From Aquimarina mycalae (lineage in GTDB: Bacteria > Bacteroidota > Bacteroidia > Flavobacteriales > Flavobacteriaceae), in assembly GCF_029906345.1 (NCBI RefSeq), contig NZ_JARYGY010000001.1:842851-906850 (forward strand): a stretch of DNA of 64,000 bases. Direction: 5' to 3'. Shown here in pieces: positions 37,215 to 46,522 of the stretch. How positions within the stretch are numbered: the first letter of the stretch is position 1; every line of letters starts with the position of its first letter. A program made the translations under genes and the position numbers. The notes under the pieces were generated by a model. It did no database searches. It was not told the DNA's origin and saw only the letters and a list, made by a program, of their open reading frames with translations.

Positions 37215-37667
37215 TTATAAGGTTACTGCTTCACCACCTGCTGCTTCGATAGCAGCTTTTGCTGTGGCCGTAAATTTGTGAGCTGAGACTTTTAACTTCG
37301 CCTTCAATTCACCTCTACCCAGTATCTTAACTAAATCATTTTTTCCTGCAAGACGTGCACCTAGTATCACGTCAAGATCAACGGTATCAGTTATACTTCC
37401 AGCATCGACTAACTTTTGCAAAGTATCAAGGTTAATCCCTTGATATTCTTTTCTGTTAATATTCTTAAACCCAAATTTAGGTACACGTCTTTGAAGTGGC
37501 ATTTGACCTCCTTCAAAACCGATCTTTCTAGAATATCCAGAACGTGATTTTGCTCCTTTATGACCACGTGCAGCAGTTCCACCTTTTCCAGAACCCTGAC
37601 CGCGACCTAATCGCTTACTGTTATTTTTTACTGAACCTGCAGCAGGTTTTAAGTTACTTAAATCCAT
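37215..37667 (-). CDS. rplO: Ribosomal protein uL15
   Basis: This large-subunit assembly protein has the glycine-rich N-terminal extension (GRGQGSGKGGTAARGHKG) that reaches into 23S RNA, and the core FEGGQMPLQRRVPKFGF. Its 150-aa length is normal. It starts 9 bases after the rpmD stop. Confidence 0.98.
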   Translation of the reverse strand: MDLSNLKPAAGSVKNNSKRLGRGQGSGKGGTAARGHKGAKSRSGYSRKIGFEGGQMPLQRRVPKFGFKNINRKEYQGINLDTLQKLVDAGSITDTVDLDVILGARLAGKNDLVKILGRGELKAKLKVSAHKFTATAKAAIEAAGGEAVTL

Positions 37668-37676
37668 GTGCTTATA

Positions 37677-37856
37677 TTAATTTGTTTCTACAGAAACTAA
37701 ATGTTTAACTTTATTTACCATCCCAAGGATATTAGGAGTGTCATCATGCTCAACAACCTGACCGATCTTTTTAAGACCTAAAGCCTCCAGAGTTCTTTTT
37801 TGTCTCTGCGTACGGTTAATCGCGCTTTTTACTTTAGTAATTTTAATCTTTGCCAT
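37677..37856 (-). CDS. rpmD: Ribosomal protein uL30 (59 aa)
   Basis: The short gene reads MAKIKITKVKSAINRTQRQK, then TLEALGLKKIGQVVEHDDT and NILGMVNKVKHLVSVE, the complete L30 fold. It lies between rpsE and rplO in the standard spc order. The gap sizes (12 and 9 bases) and the ATG at 37856 fix its limits. Confidence 0.96.
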   Translation of the reverse strand: MAKIKITKVKSAINRTQRQKRTLEALGLKKIGQVVEHDDTPNILGMVNKVKHLVSVETN

Positions 37857-37868
37857 CGTTCCTAATAT

Positions 37869-38393
37869 TTATCCTTTAAACACTTTCTCAAGTGAAACAC
37901 CACGCTGAGTTGCTACTTGCTGTGCGCTTCGCATCTGCAATAAAGCATCAAAGGTTGCTTTCACCACATTGTGTGGGTTAGACGATCCTTGGTTCTTAGA
38001 AAGTACATCATGAACTCCTACAGATTCTAATACTGCACGGATAGCTCCACCCGCAATTACTCCAGTACCAGTTGCAGCAGGCATTAATAATACTCTTGCT
38101 CCACCATATTTACCTTTTTGTTCGTGAGGTAAAGTTCCTTTTGTCAATGGAATACGTACTAAATTTTTCTTAGCATCTTCTACTGCTTTTGCAATAGCTT
38201 CTGCAACTTCTTTAGACTTACCTAAACCGTGACCAACTACACCGTTTTCATCTCCTACAACTACGATTGCAGAGAATCCAAATGCTCTACCACCTTTAGT
38301 TACCTTAGTAACACGTTGTACTCCAACTAAACGATCTTTTAATTCAAGTCCACTTGGTTTTACTAATTCTGCGTTTTTATATTTTTGATACAT
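37869..38393 (-). CDS. rpsE: Ribosomal protein uS5
   Basis: This small-subunit protein acts in decoding accuracy and mRNA unwinding. The 174-aa product has the N-terminal double-stranded RNA-binding part ([19 protein letters not shown]), the region around [20 protein letters not shown], and the C-terminal [16 protein letters not shown]. It starts 6 bases after the rplR stop. Confidence 0.98.
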   Translation of the reverse strand: MYQKYKNAELVKPSGLELKDRLVGVQRVTKVTKGGRAFGFSAIVVVGDENGVVGHGLGKSKEVAEAIAKAVEDAKKNLVRIPLTKGTLPHEQKGKYGGARVLLMPAATGTGVIAGGAIRAVLESVGVHDVLSKNQGSSNPHNVVKATFDALLQMRSAQQVATQRGVSLEKVFKG

Positions 38394-38399
38394 AATTTC

Positions 38400-38756
38400 T
38401 TAGAATTTAAGTCCTGCTTCTCTAGCTCCTTCAGCCAATGATTTTACTCTACCGTGATATAAATACCCACCTCTATCAAAAGAAACGGTATCTACACCTG
38501 CCTTTTTAGCTTTTTCAGCAAGAGCTTTTCCTACCAAGGTTGCTTTTTCTGCTTTACTTCCTGATGCAGAAGCAATGTCTTTATCTCTTGAAGAAGCTGC
38601 ACCGATAGTCTTACCAGTTACATCATCTATGATTTGCGCATAGATTTCTTTATTACTTCTAAAAACAGATAATCTAGGACGTTGTTCTGTTCCGCTTACT
38701 GTACCGCGGATTCGCTTTCTGATTTTTAATCTTCTTAAATCTTTTGAGAATGCCAT
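38400..38756 (-). CDS. rplR: Ribosomal protein uL18
   Basis: This 5S rRNA-binding protein of the large subunit is 118 aa. It contains [20 protein letters not shown], the [16 protein letters not shown] strand and the C-terminal [20 protein letters not shown]. It is placed between rplF and rpsE. Confidence 0.98.
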   Translation of the reverse strand: MAFSKDLRRLKIRKRIRGTVSGTEQRPRLSVFRSNKEIYAQIIDDVTGKTIGAASSRDKDIASASGSKAEKATLVGKALAEKAKKAGVDTVSFDRGGYLYHGRVKSLAEGAREAGLKF

Positions 38757-38766
38757 AACTTCGTTA

Positions 38767-39309
38767 TTATGCAGATTTACCTGCTTTTCTTCTTAATTGT
38801 TCTCCTACGAATTTAACTCCTTTACCTTTGTATGGTTCTGGCTTACGGAAGCCTCTAATTTTAGCAGCTACCTGCCCCACTAATTGTTTATCGTAAGAAG
38901 TTAATTTAACGATCGGGTTTTTACCTTTTTCAGAAATAGTTTCTACTTTCACCTCTGGAGCAACATTTAAAACAATGTTGTGAGAGAAACCTAGTGCTAA
39001 ATCTAATTTTTGTCCTTGATTAGAAGCTCTATAACCTACTCCTACCAATTCCAATTCCTTAGTAAAACCTTCAGAAACGCCTTTTACCATATTATTAATC
39101 AAAGCTCTGTATAATCCGTGCTTTGCTTTATGATCTTTAGCCTCACTAGGTCTTTCTAGAACAACCTGACCTTCTTCTACTTTCACATTGATAGCGTCTA
39201 TCTCTTGTGAAAGCTCTCCTAATTTTCCTTTAACAGTAACAACATTACCTGTCACTTCTACAGTGACACCAGACGGAATAGTTACTGGATTTTTTCCTAT
39301 TCTTGACAT
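38767..39309 (-). CDS. rplF: Ribosomal protein uL6
   Basis: This 180-aa protein lies near the GTPase-associated centre of the large subunit. It starts [19 protein letters not shown] and has two similar domains. The C-terminal signature is the [18 protein letters not shown] stretch, as in other bacterial L6 proteins. Confidence 0.98.
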   Translation of the reverse strand: MSRIGKNPVTIPSGVTVEVTGNVVTVKGKLGELSQEIDAINVKVEEGQVVLERPSEAKDHKAKHGLYRALINNMVKGVSEGFTKELELVGVGYRASNQGQKLDLALGFSHNIVLNVAPEVKVETISEKGKNPIVKLTSYDKQLVGQVAAKIRGFRKPEPYKGKGVKFVGEQLRRKAGKSA

Positions 39310-39329
39310 TTCTTTTGTCTTTTATACTG

Positions 39330-39728
39330 TTAGTATACGTAACAAAGTAATTCACCACCTACATTCTCTTGTCTTGCCTGTTTACCAGTCATTACACCAT
39401 GAGAAGTAGAAACGATTGCGATTCCTAATCCATTAAGGATTCTTGGAACCTCGCTAGATCCTGCATATTTACGCAAACCAGGCTTACTGATTCTTTGTAA
39501 TTCTTTTATTACAGGTTCTTTGGTTAATTTATCGTATTTAAGAGCGATCTTAATACTACCTTGTGTTGTATTATCTTCAAATTTATAACTTAAAATATAT
39601 CCTTGGTCGAATAATATTTTAGTGATCTCTTTTTTAACCTTTGATGCAGGAATCTCAACTACTCTATGTTGAGCACTATTTGCATTTCTAATTCTGGTTA
39701 AATAATCTGCTATAGGATCTGTATTCAT
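39330..39728 (-). CDS. rpsH: Ribosomal protein uS8
   Basis: This primary 16S-binding protein is also the usual spc-operon repressor in E. coli. I place the start at the ATG at 39728 ([16 protein letters not shown], 132 aa), which is where the family begins. The frame is open 10 codons further up to 39758. The C-terminal [20 protein letters not shown] is conserved. A 70-base gap before it, longer than most in the cluster, could hold a control element. Confidence 0.96.
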   Translation of the reverse strand: MNTDPIADYLTRIRNANSAQHRVVEIPASKVKKEITKILFDQGYILSYKFEDNTTQGSIKIALKYDKLTKEPVIKELQRISKPGLRKYAGSSEVPRILNGLGIAIVSTSHGVMTGKQARQENVGGELLCYVY

Positions 39729-39798
39729 TGTATTTAATTTATGATCTTGGTTTTCCACTATTATAGTCGAACCTTAGACCAATTAATTTACTTTTTTA

Positions 39799-40068
39799 TT
39801 ACCAACTAGCTTTAGTTACTCCTGGAATTAACCCTTTGTTAGCCATCTCTCTAAATGTAACACGAGATATTCCAAATTGACGCATATATCCTTTTGGTCT
39901 TCCTGTTAATTTACAACGATTATGTTTACGGATAGGAGAAGCATTTCTTGGTAACTTTTGCAATGCATCATAATCTCCAGCTTCTTTTAAAGCTTTACGT
40001 TTTTCAGCATATTTAGCAACAGTTTTTGCTCTCTTCACCTCACGGGCTTTCATTGATTCTTTAGCCAT
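39799..40068 (-). CDS. rpsN: Ribosomal protein uS14, zinc-free form
   Basis: The 89-aa protein has the ending [20 protein letters not shown] and the [11 protein letters not shown] core. Only one of the four cysteines of the zinc ribbon is present, so this is the zinc-independent form. It starts 2 bases after the rplE stop. Confidence 0.97.
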   Translation of the reverse strand: MAKESMKAREVKRAKTVAKYAEKRKALKEAGDYDALQKLPRNASPIRKHNRCKLTGRPKGYMRQFGISRVTFREMANKGLIPGVTKASW

Positions 40069-40070
40069 AA

Positions 40071-40622
40071 TTAATTCTTTTTAAAAGGTAACCCTAGTTG
40101 TGTTAACAATGATTTTGCTTCTTTATCCGTTTTTGCAGACGTTTCGAAAGTGATATTCATTCCTGAAATTTTATTCACTTTATCAATATCTATTTCCGGA
40201 AAAATTATTTGTTCAGTAATCCCTAATGAGTAATTACCTCTACCATCAAAACCAGTAGCTTTGATTCCTCCAAAATCTCTTACACGTGGTAACGCTGAAG
40301 TAATCAATCGATCTAAAAACTCATACATCCTTTCTCCTCTTAACGTAACCTTAGCACCAATTGGCATTCCTTTACGTAATTTGAAAGTAGCAACATCCTT
40401 CTTAGACATAGTAGCTACAGCTTTCTGACCTGTGATCATTGTTAACTCATCCACTGCATGGTCGATTAACTTTTTATCCGCTACAGCTGCACCGACTCCT
40501 CTACTTAAAACTATTTTTTTAAGCTTTGGCACTTCCATTACATTACCGTAACTAAATTCTTCTGTAAGAGTAGACATAACTCTGTCCTTATACTCTTGTT
40601 TTAATCTTGGGATATAAGCCAT
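40071..40622 (-). CDS. rplE: Ribosomal protein uL5
   Basis: This 183-aa protein binds 5S rRNA and touches the P-site tRNA. It contains [20 protein letters not shown], the block [17 protein letters not shown], and the [20 protein letters not shown] loop. Its start is 2 bases after rplX. Confidence 0.98.
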   Translation of the reverse strand: MAYIPRLKQEYKDRVMSTLTEEFSYGNVMEVPKLKKIVLSRGVGAAVADKKLIDHAVDELTMITGQKAVATMSKKDVATFKLRKGMPIGAKVTLRGERMYEFLDRLITSALPRVRDFGGIKATGFDGRGNYSLGITEQIIFPEIDIDKVNKISGMNITFETSAKTDKEAKSLLTQLGLPFKKN

Positions 40623-40624
40623 AA

Positions 40625-40936
40625 CTATATTACTTCATTAGATTTTTTAGAAAATCTCACTTTCTTATCTCCTTCTACTCTATACCCAACTCTTGTCGTG
40701 TCACCTCCAGAGGTTAACAACGATAAATTAGATATATGAATAGGTGCTTCTTGCTTCACTATACCACCTTGTGGATTAGCAGCACTAGGCTTTTGGTGTT
40801 TAGACACTAAGTTTACACCTTCTACAATTGCCTTGTTCTTATCTTTCAATACTTTTTGCACTGTTCCCTGTTGACCTTTATTGTCTCCAGCGATCACTTT
40901 TACAGTATCTCCTGATTTAATTTTTAGCTTTGTCAT
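40625..40936 (-). CDS. rplX: Ribosomal protein uL24
   Basis: This assembly initiator near the tunnel exit is 103 aa. It has the KOW motif [19 protein letters not shown] and the [18 protein letters not shown] loop. It lies 13 bases after rplN. Confidence 0.97.
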   Translation of the reverse strand: MTKLKIKSGDTVKVIAGDNKGQQGTVQKVLKDKNKAIVEGVNLVSKHQKPSAANPQGGIVKQEAPIHISNLSLLTSGGDTTRVGYRVEGDKKVRFSKKSNEVI

Positions 40937-40949
40937 CTTTGCTATACTA

Positions 40950-41318
40950 TTAAAGCACTTCTGGCGCTAGTGAAACAATCTTCATGAATTGCTTATCACG
41001 AAGTTCTCTTGCAACAGGACCAAAAACACGAGTTCCTCTCATTTCTCCTGCAGGGTTCAATAGAACACAAGCATTATCATCGAAACGGATATATGAACCA
41101 TCTGGTCTGCGCACTTCTTTTTTGGTACGAACTACAACTGCAGTAGAAACCGCTCCTTTTTTAATGTTTCCATTAGGAGTTGCTTCTTTAACGCTGACAA
41201 CTATTTTGTCTCCTACAGAGGCGTATCTTCTTTTTGTACCACCTAAAACACGGATAACTAAAACTTCTTTACCACCTGTGTTATCTGCTACTTTTAATCT
41301 AGACTCTTGTTGTACCAT
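40950..41318 (-). CDS. rplN: Ribosomal protein uL14
   Basis: This 122-aa protein lies at the subunit interface, near where translation factors bind. The N-terminal [20 protein letters not shown] and the C-terminal [25 protein letters not shown] are conserved. It begins 2 bases after rpsQ. Confidence 0.98.
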   Translation of the reverse strand: MVQQESRLKVADNTGGKEVLVIRVLGGTKRRYASVGDKIVVSVKEATPNGNIKKGAVSTAVVVRTKKEVRRPDGSYIRFDDNACVLLNPAGEMRGTRVFGPVARELRDKQFMKIVSLAPEVL

Positions 41319-41320
41319 AA

Positions 41321-41578
41321 TTACTTCGCTCTTTCAATTACTTCTACTAATCTCCAGCACTTGGTTCTACTCATAGGTCTTGTTTCCATGATCTTTACAG
41401 TATCACCAATATTGCAGTCATTTTTCTCGTCGTGTGCTACGTATTTTTTCGTTTTTAACACGAACTTTCCGTACATAGGGTGTTTTACTTTCTTAACTTC
41501 AGCAACCACAATGGATTTCTGCATTTTATTACTAGTAACTACACCTATACGTTCTTTTCTTAAGTTTCTTTTTTCCAT
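41321..41578 (-). CDS. rpsQ: Ribosomal protein uS17
   Basis: This 85-aa OB-fold protein binds 16S RNA. It has [19 protein letters not shown] at the start, KYVAHDEKN in the middle and [17 protein letters not shown] at the end. It lies 12 bases after rpmC. Confidence 0.98.
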   Translation of the reverse strand: MEKRNLRKERIGVVTSNKMQKSIVVAEVKKVKHPMYGKFVLKTKKYVAHDEKNDCNIGDTVKIMETRPMSRTKCWRLVEVIERAK

Positions 41579-41590
41579 CTTTCAGCAGAA

Positions 41591-41785
41591 TTAACCGTTT
41601 AATTCTCTTTTAGTTAACTCAGTAGCCATTCTTGCTATAGATCTTCTTACTTTACGCAATTGTAAAGGATTCTCTAATGGAGACATAGCGTGAGCCATTT
41701 TTAAATCTGAATATTCTTTTCGATATTTACCAAGTTCCTCTTGTAATTCAGCTGTAGATGATTCTTTTACTTGTGATTGTTTCAT
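41591..41785 (-). CDS. rpmC: Ribosomal protein uL29
   Basis: This 64-aa two-helix protein next to the tunnel exit helps to dock trigger factor and SRP. It contains TAELQEELGKYRKEYSDLKM and the PLQLRKVRRSIARMATEL helix. It lies 12 bases after rplP. Confidence 0.97.
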   Translation of the reverse strand: MKQSQVKESSTAELQEELGKYRKEYSDLKMAHAMSPLENPLQLRKVRRSIARMATELTKRELNG

Positions 41786-41797
41786 AATCTTCTAATA

Positions 41798-42217
41798 TTA
41801 AGCTTGATAATCTCTAGCTACGATAAACTTAGTTTTTACTGGCAACTTCTGAGCAGCTAAGCGTAATGCTTCTTTAGCTACATCATAAGGTACACCACTG
41901 ATCTCAAATAAGATTCTACCTGGTTTTACTACTGCCGCCCAATACTCAACAGCACCCTTTCCTTTACCCATACGTACTTCAAGAGGTTTCTTTGTAATAG
42001 GTTTATCTGGGAAAATTTTAATCCACAGAGAACCTTCTCTTTTCATATAACGAGTAGCAGAAATACGAGCTGCTTCTATTTGTCTAGCTGTAACAAAATT
42101 TGAATCTAATGATTTGATTCCGAAAGTTCCGTTAGAAAGGGTATGTCCTCTTTGAGAAAGACCTTTCATACGACCTTTTTGTTGCTTACGGAATTTTGTT
42201 CTTTTAGGCTGTAACAT
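41798..42217 (-). CDS. rplP: Ribosomal protein uL16
   Basis: This 139-aa protein sits near the A-site tRNA elbow. Conserved parts include [19 protein letters not shown], the [17 protein letters not shown] block and [18 protein letters not shown]. It starts 20 bases after rpsC. Confidence 0.98.
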   Translation of the reverse strand: MLQPKRTKFRKQQKGRMKGLSQRGHTLSNGTFGIKSLDSNFVTARQIEAARISATRYMKREGSLWIKIFPDKPITKKPLEVRMGKGKGAVEYWAAVVKPGRILFEISGVPYDVAKEALRLAAQKLPVKTKFIVARDYQA

Positions 42218-42237
42218 TGTTAATTTACTTTAAAAAA

Positions 42238-42972
42238 TTACTTTCTACGACGTGATTTATTATTTCCACCTCGTCCGGATCCAGAACCTCTATCGCCTCC
42301 TTTTCCTTGTTTCTTAGAAAGGCCTACTAAAGGAGAAAGCTCTCTCTTACCATATACTTCGCCTTTCATAATCCACACTTTAACACCTAACCTACCATAA
42401 GTAGTATGTGCCTCAACCAAAGCATAATCTATGTCAGCTCTAAATGTTGATAATGGAATACGACCATCTTTATAAGACTCTGAACGTGCCATCTCAGCAC
42501 CATTCAAACGTCCTGAAATCTGAATCTTAATACCTTCAGCATTCATTCTCATTGCAGCCGCAATAGCCATCTTGATTGCACGACGATAAGAGATACGACT
42601 CTCTATTTGTCTTGCAACACTAGATCCAACTAAAAATGCATCAAGTTCTGGTCTTTTGATTTCAAAGATATTGATCTGAACTTCCTTATCAGTAATCTTC
42701 TTAAGCTCTTCTTTTAACTTGTCTACCTCTTGCCCACCTTTACCGATAATGATACCAGGTCTAGCAGTAGTGATAGTAACGGTTACAAGTTTAAGCGTAC
42801 GCTCAATGATTACTCTAGATACACTAGCCTTTGCTAAACGTGCGTGTACATACTTTCTAATCTTATCGTCTTCGGCAAGTTTATCACCGTAGTCATTACC
42901 TCCATACCAGTTGGACTCCCATCCTCTGATGATACCAAGGCGATTTCCGATTGGATTTGTCTTCTGTCCCAT
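42238..42972 (-). CDS. rpsC: Ribosomal protein uS3
   Basis: This 244-aa protein lines the mRNA entry channel. The KH domain has [20 protein letters not shown], and the C-terminal domain has the [20 protein letters not shown] block. A Gly/Arg/Lys-rich tail ([14 protein letters not shown]) extends the end. It lies 8 bases after rplV. Confidence 0.98.
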   Translation of the reverse strand: MGQKTNPIGNRLGIIRGWESNWYGGNDYGDKLAEDDKIRKYVHARLAKASVSRVIIERTLKLVTVTITTARPGIIIGKGGQEVDKLKEELKKITDKEVQINIFEIKRPELDAFLVGSSVARQIESRISYRRAIKMAIAAAMRMNAEGIKIQISGRLNGAEMARSESYKDGRIPLSTFRADIDYALVEAHTTYGRLGVKVWIMKGEVYGKRELSPLVGLSKKQGKGGDRGSGSGRGGNNKSRRRK

Positions 42973-42980
42973 AGTTTATA

Positions 42981-43388
42981 TTAGCTTTGTGTATTATTTT
43001 TTGCTGCAACCACGATTGTTACGTGATTAGAGCGTTTTCTTATTCTGTGTGCACGACCCTGTGGAGCAGGACGAAGTCTTTTTAACATACTTCCTCCATC
43101 TACACGAATCTCTTTTACAAAAAGATCTGCATCTTCTATGCTAGCGTCTTCATTTTTCGCTTGCCAGTTAGCTATTGCAGAAAGCAATAACTTTTCTAGA
43201 CGACGCGATGCTTCTTTAGGGTTAAATCTAAGAATATGAAGCGCTCTTTCAACTTTCTCACCACGAACCAAATCCGCTACTAAACGCATTTTACGAGGTG
43301 ACGTAGGGCAGTTATTAAGTTTAGCAAAAGCAATTTGCTTTTTCCCTTCCTTAATTCTTTCCGCCATTTCTCTTTTACGAACTCCCAT
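42981..43388 (-). CDS. rplV: Ribosomal protein uL22
   Basis: This large-subunit protein's long hairpin lines the exit tunnel. The 135-aa product is longer at the N-terminus than the E. coli protein (110 aa), starting [18 protein letters not shown]. The core [19 protein letters not shown] and the hairpin tip region [19 protein letters not shown] are conserved. A downstream Met at residue 8 is an alternative start. Confidence 0.96.
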   Translation of the reverse strand: MGVRKREMAERIKEGKKQIAFAKLNNCPTSPRKMRLVADLVRGEKVERALHILRFNPKEASRRLEKLLLSAIANWQAKNEDASIEDADLFVKEIRVDGGSMLKRLRPAPQGRAHRIRKRSNHVTIVVAAKNNTQS

Positions 43389-43396
43389 AGCTTAAA

Positions 43397-43675
43397 TTAT
43401 TTTTTACCTTTATTTTTAGCACCAGCGTGTCCTCTAAACGAACGTGTTGGTGAAAACTCTCCTAACTTATGACCTACCATGTTTTCTGTAATATATACAG
43501 GAACAAATTGGCGACCATTATGTACTGCAATTGTTTGCCCTACAAAATCAGGTGATATCATTGATGCTCTTGACCAAGTCTTTATCACAGTCTTTTTGTT
43601 AGCCTCTACATTAGCAGCTACTTTCTTCTCTAACTTATAGTGAATGTAAGGTCCTTTTTTTAATGAACGTGCCAT
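43397..43675 (-). CDS. rpsS: Ribosomal protein uS19
   Basis: This 92-aa protein of the small-subunit head pairs with S13. It starts [19 protein letters not shown] and contains [20 protein letters not shown] and the [18 protein letters not shown] ending. It lies 6 bases after rplB. Confidence 0.98.
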   Translation of the reverse strand: MARSLKKGPYIHYKLEKKVAANVEANKKTVIKTWSRASMISPDFVGQTIAVHNGRQFVPVYITENMVGHKLGEFSPTRSFRGHAGAKNKGKK

Positions 43676-43681
43676 ATCTTA

Positions 43682-44506
43682 TTATTTCTTTCTACGTTCT
43701 ACAATATACTTATTACTCGCTTTAGTCTTAGAACGGGTTCTGTATCCTTTAGCAGGAAGACCTTTTCTAGAACGTGGATGACCTCCTGAAGAACGTCCTT
43801 CTCCACCACCCATTGGGTGATCAACTGGATTCATTGCTACAGGTCTAGTACGTGGACGACGACCTAACCATCTTCCTCTACCAGCTTTACCACCTACTAC
43901 TAACTGATGATCACTATTAGACACAGCTCCAACAGTAGCCACACAGTTAACCAAAACTAATCTCACTTCTCCAGAAGGTAATTTTACCGTAGCAAACTTA
44001 CCATCTCTAGCCATAAGCTGAGCAAACGAACCAGCACTACGCGCCATAACAGCACCTTGACCAGGACGTAATTCTATACAAGAAATGATTGTACCTAAAG
44101 GGATATCACTAAGTGGCATTGCATTTCCTATTTCAGGAGCAACGTTGTTTCCAGAAACAACATTTTGACCCACTTGTAGACCATTCTGAGCTATAATATA
44201 ACGCTTCTCACCATCTTGATAGTTTAAAAGCGCAATAAAAGCAGTTCTGTTTGGATCGTATTCTATTGTTGCAACGGTAGCAGGAATTCCCTGCTTATCT
44301 CGTTTAAAATCAATAATACGATACCTTTTTTTATGACCACCACCTTTGTAGCGCATGGTCATTTTTCCTTGATTGTTTCTACCTCCAGATCTTTTTTTCG
44401 GAGCTAATAAACTCTTCTCCGGCTTATCAGTAGTAATGGCATCAAACCCATTAACTACTCTAAAACGCTGACCTGGGGTAATTGGTTTCAATTTTCTTAC
44501 TGACAT
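43682..44506 (-). CDS. rplB: Ribosomal protein uL2
   Basis: This highly conserved protein sits close to the peptidyl transferase centre and is needed for subunit joining. At 274 aa it has the normal length. The C-terminal [19 protein letters not shown] carries the conserved histidine linked to activity. It lies between rplW and rpsS with gaps of 9 and 6 bases. Confidence 0.98.
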   Translation of the reverse strand: MSVRKLKPITPGQRFRVVNGFDAITTDKPEKSLLAPKKRSGGRNNQGKMTMRYKGGGHKKRYRIIDFKRDKQGIPATVATIEYDPNRTAFIALLNYQDGEKRYIIAQNGLQVGQNVVSGNNVAPEIGNAMPLSDIPLGTIISCIELRPGQGAVMARSAGSFAQLMARDGKFATVKLPSGEVRLVLVNCVATVGAVSNSDHQLVVGGKAGRGRWLGRRPRTRPVAMNPVDHPMGGGEGRSSGGHPRSRKGLPAKGYRTRSKTKASNKYIVERRKK

Positions 44507-44515
44507 TTTTTAGTC

Positions 44516-44806
44516 TTAAAGATTACTATATAAATCAATTACATCACCTTCCGCCACCTGTACAATTGCTTTTTTAATTGCTTTTGTTTTACCAGTGACC
44601 ATACCCGTTTTTGTATAACGAGTTTTGCGGTCTGGACGGACATTAATCGTACGAACTTTAGTAACAGATACTCCATAAGCAGCTTCCACTGCTTTTTTGA
44701 TCTCTACCTTATTCGCTTTCTTTTCTACTACAAAACCATAGCGGTTATACACCTCACTATCAGCAGTAGCCTTTTCCGTAATAATAGGTTTTATTAAGAT
44801 ACTCAT
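44516..44806 (-). CDS. rplW: Ribosomal protein uL23
   Basis: This 96-aa docking-site protein at the tunnel exit binds trigger factor and SRP. It contains IKPIITEKATADSEVYNRYG and VRTINVRPDRKTRYTKTGMV. It begins 5 bases after rplD. Confidence 0.98.
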   Translation of the reverse strand: MSILIKPIITEKATADSEVYNRYGFVVEKKANKVEIKKAVEAAYGVSVTKVRTINVRPDRKTRYTKTGMVTGKTKAIKKAIVQVAEGDVIDLYSNL

Positions 44807-44811
44807 GGCTT

Positions 44812-45441
44812 CTATTTACTTAAATTCGTTTCAATTCCTTTCAAAGAACCTTCCAAAAGTATAACGTTATTCGCATTAAGTATCTTGTAAGTACTTAATT
44901 CTGAGGAAGTTATAACTTCTGAACTTTTCAAATTGCGTGACGACAAATATACATTTTTATTTGACTCACCCAACACAAATAAAGATTTTTTACCTTCTAG
45001 CCCTAAAGACTTTAAAACTGAGGTAAAATTCTTTGTCTTAATCGTGTCAAAAGTAAAGTCCTCAACTACTGTTATTGCCTTATCTCCAGCCTTAATACTA
45101 AGTGCTGATTTACGTGCTAATCTTTTTAAATTTTTGTTCAATTTAAAAGAATAATTACGTGGTCTAGGTCCAAAAATTCTACCTCCACCTCTAAACACAG
45201 GAGATTTAATACTACCTGCTCTAGCTGTACCAGTTCCTTTTTGTTTTTTAATCTTTCTTGTACTACCTACGATTTCTGCACGCTCCTTAGCTTTGTGAGT
45301 TCCTTGACGTTGGTTAGCCAAATACTGCTTTACATCTAAGTATACAGCGTGATCGTTTGGTTCTATACCAAAAACAGCATCAGAAAGGTCTACCTTTCTT
45401 CCTGTTTCTTTTCCGTTGATATCAATTACTGCTACCTTCAT
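44812..45441 (-). CDS. rplD: Ribosomal protein uL4
   Basis: The 209-aa protein has an extended loop ([20 protein letters not shown]) that reaches the tunnel constriction, where macrolide-resistance changes occur in other bacteria; the loop looks wild type. In E. coli L4 also represses its own S10 operon. Its start overlaps the rplC stop by one base. The attenuator-like element at 46099-46139 lies upstream of rplC-rplD, making L4 or L3 a plausible effector. Confidence 0.98.
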   Translation of the reverse strand: MKVAVIDINGKETGRKVDLSDAVFGIEPNDHAVYLDVKQYLANQRQGTHKAKERAEIVGSTRKIKKQKGTGTARAGSIKSPVFRGGGRIFGPRPRNYSFKLNKNLKRLARKSALSIKAGDKAITVVEDFTFDTIKTKNFTSVLKSLGLEGKKSLFVLGESNKNVYLSSRNLKSSEVITSSELSTYKILNANNVILLEGSLKGIETNLSK

Positions 45442-46058
45442 TACTTCTGAATCGTTACATAAGCGTTTTTATGTCCAGGAACACATCCTTTCACAACAAG
45501 TAAGTTCTTTTCAGTAACTACTTTTAACACTTTTAAGTTTTGAACTTTTACTTTATCTCCACCCATTCTTCCAGCCATACGCATTCCTTTGAATACTCTT
45601 GCAGGATAAGATGCAGCTCCAATAGAACCAGGAGCTCTTAAACGGTTATGTTGACCATGTGTCGCTTGTCCAACACCAGCAAAACCGTGTCTTTTTACTA
45701 CCCCTTGAAAACCTTTTCCTTTAGAGGTTCCAGATACATCAACAAACTCTCCTTCTACGAAGTGCTCTACCGTTATCGTATCACCTAACTTGTACTCCTC
45801 ATCAAAACCTTGGAATTCGACAACTTCACGTTTAGCAACAGTTCCTGCTTTCTTAAAGTGACCTAAAGCCGCTTTAGTAGCATTTTTGTCTGCTTTGTCA
45901 TCGAAACCTAGCTGAATAGCTTCATAACCATCCACCTCTTCAGTTCTGACTTGGGTAACCACGCATGGTCCAGCTTCAATCACCGTACATGGAATATTCT
46001 TTCCATTTTCGTCGAAGATGCTGGTCATACCGATCTTTTTTCCTATTAACCCAGACAT
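45441..46058 (-). CDS. rplC: Ribosomal protein uL3
   Basis: This early assembly protein touches the peptidyl transferase centre. The 205-aa product starts [20 protein letters not shown]. It carries the loop [16 protein letters not shown], whose Gln is methylated by PrmB in other bacteria. It is separated from rpsJ by 148 bases, by far the largest gap in the S10 part. That gap contains a terminator and a competing hairpin. Confidence 0.98.
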   Translation of the reverse strand: MSGLIGKKIGMTSIFDENGKNIPCTVIEAGPCVVTQVRTEEVDGYEAIQLGFDDKADKNATKAALGHFKKAGTVAKREVVEFQGFDEEYKLGDTITVEHFVEGEFVDVSGTSKGKGFQGVVKRHGFAGVGQATHGQHNRLRAPGSIGAASYPARVFKGMRMAGRMGGDKVKVQNLKVLKVVTEKNLLVVKGCVPGHKNAYVTIQK

Positions 46059-46098
46059 ATTTATTAATTATTAATTAGTATTCTACTTATTGTTTTGC

Positions 46099-46139
46099 AA
46101 AAAAACAGGGTTAAAATACTTCAACCCTGAATGTATTTT
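46099..46139 (-). terminator. Attenuator-like terminator between rpsJ and rplC
   Basis: On the minus strand, CAGGGTT (46129-46123) pairs with AACCCTG (46112-46106) around a 10-base loop, followed directly by seven T: a clear intrinsic terminator inside the operon. A second hairpin, AAAATAC (46139-46133) with GTATTTT (46119-46113), uses the terminator loop as its 3' arm. The two interlock, so they either exclude each other or form a pseudoknot. Confidence 0.65.
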
Positions 46140-46147
46140 TTTGCCGT

Positions 46148-46196
46148 TTTTCCCTTGCACGCAGCTTGGGACATTTATCGTAAGATTTTCTTACTT
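46148..46196 (-). promoter_or_regulatory. Leader hairpins upstream of the rpsJ-rplC terminator
   Basis: Just upstream in the RNA are GTAAG-AAAAT-CTTAC and then a symmetric stem TCCC-AA-GC-TGCGT-GC-AA-GGGA with an internal AA/AA loop. Together with the terminator this looks like a ribosomal-protein-binding leader. The binding protein is unknown, and the pairing has been judged by eye only. Confidence 0.4.
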
Positions 46197-46206
46197 AGAA
46201 GTTTTA

Positions 46207-46512
46207 TTAAACTTTAATCTCAACTTCTACTCCACTTGGTAATTCTAGCTTCATCAACGCATCAATCGTTTTTGAAGACGAGCTATAAATATCCAAAAGT
46301 CTTTTATAAGAACTTAATTGAAATTGCTCTCTAGATTTCTTATTAACGTGCGGAGAACGTAATACCGTAAAAATCTTCTTATGTGTTGGTAACGGAATTG
46401 GGCCAGTAACCACAGCTCCAGTACTCTTAACGGTCTTAACAATCTTCTCAGCAGACTTGTCTACCAAGTTATGATCGTAAGATTTTAGTTTTATTCTAAT
46501 TTTTTGACTCAT
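46207..46512 (-). CDS. rpsJ: Ribosomal protein uS10
   Basis: The 101-aa protein forms part of the small-subunit head and, with NusB, of antitermination complexes. I place the start at the ATG at 46512 ([18 protein letters not shown]). The frame is open to 46551, but that would overlap fusA and does not match the family. It ends with [10 protein letters not shown]. It follows fusA directly, with no tuf gene between. Confidence 0.97.
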   Translation of the reverse strand: MSQKIRIKLKSYDHNLVDKSAEKIVKTVKSTGAVVTGPIPLPTHKKIFTVLRSPHVNKKSREQFQLSSYKRLLDIYSSSSKTIDALMKLELPSGVEVEIKV

Positions 46513-46522
46513 TTCTGTAAAA

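Noticed and set aside
46513..46522. Missing tuf between fusA and rpsJ as an anomaly
   Set aside because: As I recall, Bacteroidota usually encode tuf elsewhere; the 10-base gap shows no sign of deletion.
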